Positions 31,312 through 32,648 of a stretch of 32,648 nt of DNA are shown here, one piece after another; position 1 is the first letter of the stretch, and each line of letters opens with the position of its first letter. The translations under genes were made by a program, and so were the position numbers. Source of the DNA: Rhodospirillales bacterium (GTDB lineage Bacteria; Pseudomonadota; Alphaproteobacteria; BOG-932; Roseiterribacteraceae); the NCBI GenBank assembly GCA_003165335.1, contig PLTD01000168.1:56484-89131 (forward strand), written 5' to 3'. The notes under the pieces are model-generated. The model saw only the letters and a program-made list of their open reading frames with translations. It was not told where the DNA came from and made no database searches.

Positions 31312-32046
31312 ATGACCGATAAATCGAAAAACAAAGGCTGCGGCAACGCGAGGCCGGGCAGCGCCAAGCTCAGCAATCGCCCGATGGCTGTCCGCGTCAA
31401 GACCGCCAAGTCGCGTGATCTGGCATCCACTCTTTGGCTGGAACGACAACTTAACGACCCTTATGTGGCCGAGGCCAAAAAACTTGGATATCGCAGTAGG
31501 GCCGCGTTCAAGTTGGCCCAACTCGACGATAAATACCGGCTGCTAAAACCAGGTATGCGTATCGTCGACCTGGGGGCAGCACCCGGAGGTTGGACACAGA
31601 TCGCGGTCGAACGCACAAAAGCATTGACCTCCAATGCCAAAATCGTGGCCTTAGACATTTTGCCGATGGACCCAGTTCCACCGGCAATCGTACTGCATCT
31701 CGATTTTCTGGCCGACAAAGCACCAGAGATATTAAAGCAGGCGCTCGAAGGTGAAGCCGATCTAGTGCTGAGCGACATGGCCGCCCCTACAACCGGTCAT
31801 CGCGAAACCGATCACATCAGGATTATTGCGCTAGCGGAGATTGCTTATGAGTTCGCTGCCGAAGTTCTGGCGCCGGGCGGTGGATTTATCGCCAAGGTGT
31901 TCCAGGGCGGCTCCGAGAAAGATCTGCTCGCCCGATTAAAGCAGGATTTCGTGTCGGTTCGCCACGCAAAGCCTCCGGCAAGCCGGGCAGGATCCGCAGA
32001 GGTCTATGTCGTAGCTCAAGGGTTTCGCAAGAAGTCTATTACTTAA
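31312..32046 (+). CDS. rlmE: 23S rRNA (uridine-2552-2'-O)-methyltransferase RlmE
   Basis: A 244-residue FtsJ/RrmJ-family enzyme that methylates U2552 of 23S rRNA in the large subunit using S-adenosylmethionine. The catalytic tetrad K-D-K-E is complete: Lys67 (YRSRAAFK), Asp155 (LSDMAAPTTGH), Lys195 (FIAKVFQGG) and Glu230 (SAEVYVVA). The SAM motif VDLGAAPGGWTQ is at 85-96. A basic N-terminal extension of about 35 residues is common in alphaproteobacterial forms. Its stop overlaps the 3' end of the cytidine deaminase gene by eight bases on the opposite strand. Confidence 0.95.
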   Translation: MTDKSKNKGCGNARPGSAKLSNRPMAVRVKTAKSRDLASTLWLERQLNDPYVAEAKKLGYRSRAAFKLAQLDDKYRLLKPGMRIVDLGAAPGGWTQIAVERTKALTSNAKIVALDILPMDPVPPAIVLHLDFLADKAPEILKQALEGEADLVLSDMAAPTTGHRETDHIRIIALAEIAYEFAAEVLAPGGGFIAKVFQGGSEKDLLARLKQDFVSVRHAKPPASRAGSAEVYVVAQGFRKKSIT

Positions 32047-32461
32047 AACTGAAAGCGCCGGGCAGCAGCGCTTCTGCGGTCACGGTCACCGCGGCGTTTT
32101 GCGCGTCGGCACGGAATATAACCTCCGCTCCGGGACCGAACTCGATAATTGCTTGGCGACAGGCCCCACAAGGTGCGCACGGTACCGGTTCGCCCGATGG
32201 ATCAAGCGCGACTATCGCAATGGCAGACAAACGCATCGCATGACCTTCGGCCGCAACCGCCGCAGCGATGGCGTGGCGTTCGGCACAGCCGCCGACCGGA
32301 AAGGCAGAATTCTCGACATTACAGCCGATATAGATCGACCCGGATTGAGACATCAGGGCTGCCCCGACGCGAAATGCCGAGTATGGCGCGTAAGCATTGA
32401 GGGCGACCTCAGCCGCGCGCACGGGGAGAATAGACAGAGGGTCGCTCACGTCGGCACCCAT
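32039..32461 (-). CDS. cdd: cytidine deaminase
   Basis: A 140-residue zinc enzyme that converts cytidine and deoxycytidine to uridine forms in pyrimidine salvage. The motifs GCNVENSAF (47-54) and CAE (Cys59, Glu61) bind zinc and provide the proton shuttle; PCGACRQ supplies the other zinc ligands, Cys98 and Cys101. This is the homotetrameric short-form length. ATG 32461 is chosen over an upstream GTG at 32503, because that extension would run through the terminator-like hairpin and has no family match. Confidence 0.93.
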   Translation of the reverse strand: MGADVSDPLSILPVRAAEVALNAYAPYSAFRVGAALMSQSGSIYIGCNVENSAFPVGGCAERHAIAAAVAAEGHAMRLSAIAIVALDPSGEPVPCAPCGACRQAIIEFGPGAEVIFRADAQNAAVTVTAEALLPGAFSFK

Positions 32462-32493
32462 CCCGGATAAAACCTTCCGCACCAGAAATGAAA

Positions 32494-32521
32494 CGACCGG
32501 CACCCATAGGAGCGCCGGTCG
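32494..32521 (-). terminator. terminator-like hairpin after the Gly-rich gene
   Basis: An 8-base stem CGACCGGC/GCCGGTCG with a 12-base loop lies 26 bases after the stop of the Gly-rich gene on the minus strand and is followed by TTTCATTTC. The U-tract is interrupted, so termination may be partial. Confidence 0.5.
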
Positions 32522-32546
32522 ATCAGTATTAGCTTAAAGCGCCGAA

Positions 32547-32648
32547 TTACCAGCGACCGCCGCCGCCGCCAAAATCGTCGCGGCCACCGCCGCCACCACC
32601 GTAGCCGCCGCCGCCGCGGCCCCGGCCACCGCCGCCACCGCCACCACC
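32547..32648 (-). CDS. Gly-rich protein, C-terminal tail (partial)
   Basis: Only the last 33 codons are present, ending at TAA (32547-32549). They are nearly all glycine with scattered Arg, one Tyr and a RDDFGGGGGRW end. A Gly-rich tail ending in aromatic-basic residues is seen in TPM-domain (YgcG-like) membrane proteins and in some RNA-binding proteins; which one cannot be told from the tail. The gene continues beyond the window. Confidence 0.6.
   Translation of the reverse strand, partial: GGGGGGGGRGRGGGGYGGGGGGRDDFGGGGGRW

Noticed and set aside
1-32648. CRISPR array, rRNA genes, toxin-antitoxin pair or defence system
   Set aside because: No regularly spaced direct repeats, no rRNA-like segments and no recognisable defence or toxin genes were seen on either strand.

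Overview
The window looks like one contig of a high-GC alphaproteobacterium. The signs are an AtuA-family catabolic operon, a SlyX ending in PPPHY, a TonB receptor whose TonB box reads EEIVVTAQKR, RT0821/Lpp0805-type surface-antigen proteins and a MOBQ mobilisation module of alphaproteobacterial type. Order level (Sphingomonadales, Caulobacterales, Micropepsales or similar) cannot be fixed from sequence reading alone. Both ends of the window fall inside glycine-rich coding sequence, which suggests that assembly stopped at low-complexity DNA.

Layout. 1-2600: tail of a Gly/His-rich protein, a DUF1566-type secreted protein, then a leftward group of two single-haem cytochromes c and a surface-antigen-like lipoprotein/exported protein. 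2854-4293: DHA2-type drug exporter, followed by a 0.6 kb gene-free stretch with two palindromes in front of an unusual TonB-dependent receptor that carries a C-terminal OmpA peptidoglycan-binding domain (4906-7608). 7811-10374: slyX, a GNAT acetyltransferase and a NCS2 purine permease bracketed by intergenic repeat DNA. 10497-16290: a leftward catabolic operon (enoyl-CoA hydratase-like, aldehyde dehydrogenase, SDR, AtuA-family acyl-CoA-type protein) headed by an IclR regulator. 16370-21186: a DUF4105 membrane protein, an MHS-family transporter that overlaps it tail to tail, a protein with an internal duplicated motif, a Gly-rich surface-antigen-like protein and a DUF1697 protein. 21196-21270 is tRNA-Gln(TTG). 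21486-25355: a rightward, partly translationally coupled catabolic cluster with an LLM-class oxidoreductase, an NTF2/SnoaL-like protein and three SDRs, the first and third of which are close paralogues.

25363-31094 is a 5.7 kb integrated mobilisable element. It sits at the 3' end of tRNA-Gln(CTG), and a 17-bp piece of that tRNA is duplicated at the far end just 7 bp after the last SDR stop codon. It holds a RepL-like winged-helix replication protein, a compact MobA/MobL (MOBQ) relaxase, a recognisable oriT, a small TraD/MobC-like mobilisation protein, a hypothetical protein, a GT39-type membrane glycosyltransferase as cargo, and a tyrosine integrase broken after codon 217 by the 5' part of a group II intron. 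The intron's maturase and the integrase catalytic domain are both missing, so the element can no longer excise by itself. A near-identical 23-24 bp sequence lies just inside each end and may be an integrase arm site.

31312-32648: rlmE (23S rRNA 2'-O-methyltransferase), cytidine deaminase, a terminator-like hairpin and the C-terminal tail of a Gly-rich protein. Together the window combines envelope functions, two acyl/alcohol-type catabolic clusters of unknown substrate, and a decaying plasmid-derived island. The items most worth follow-up are the TonB receptor-OmpA fusion and the intron-interrupted mobilisable element.
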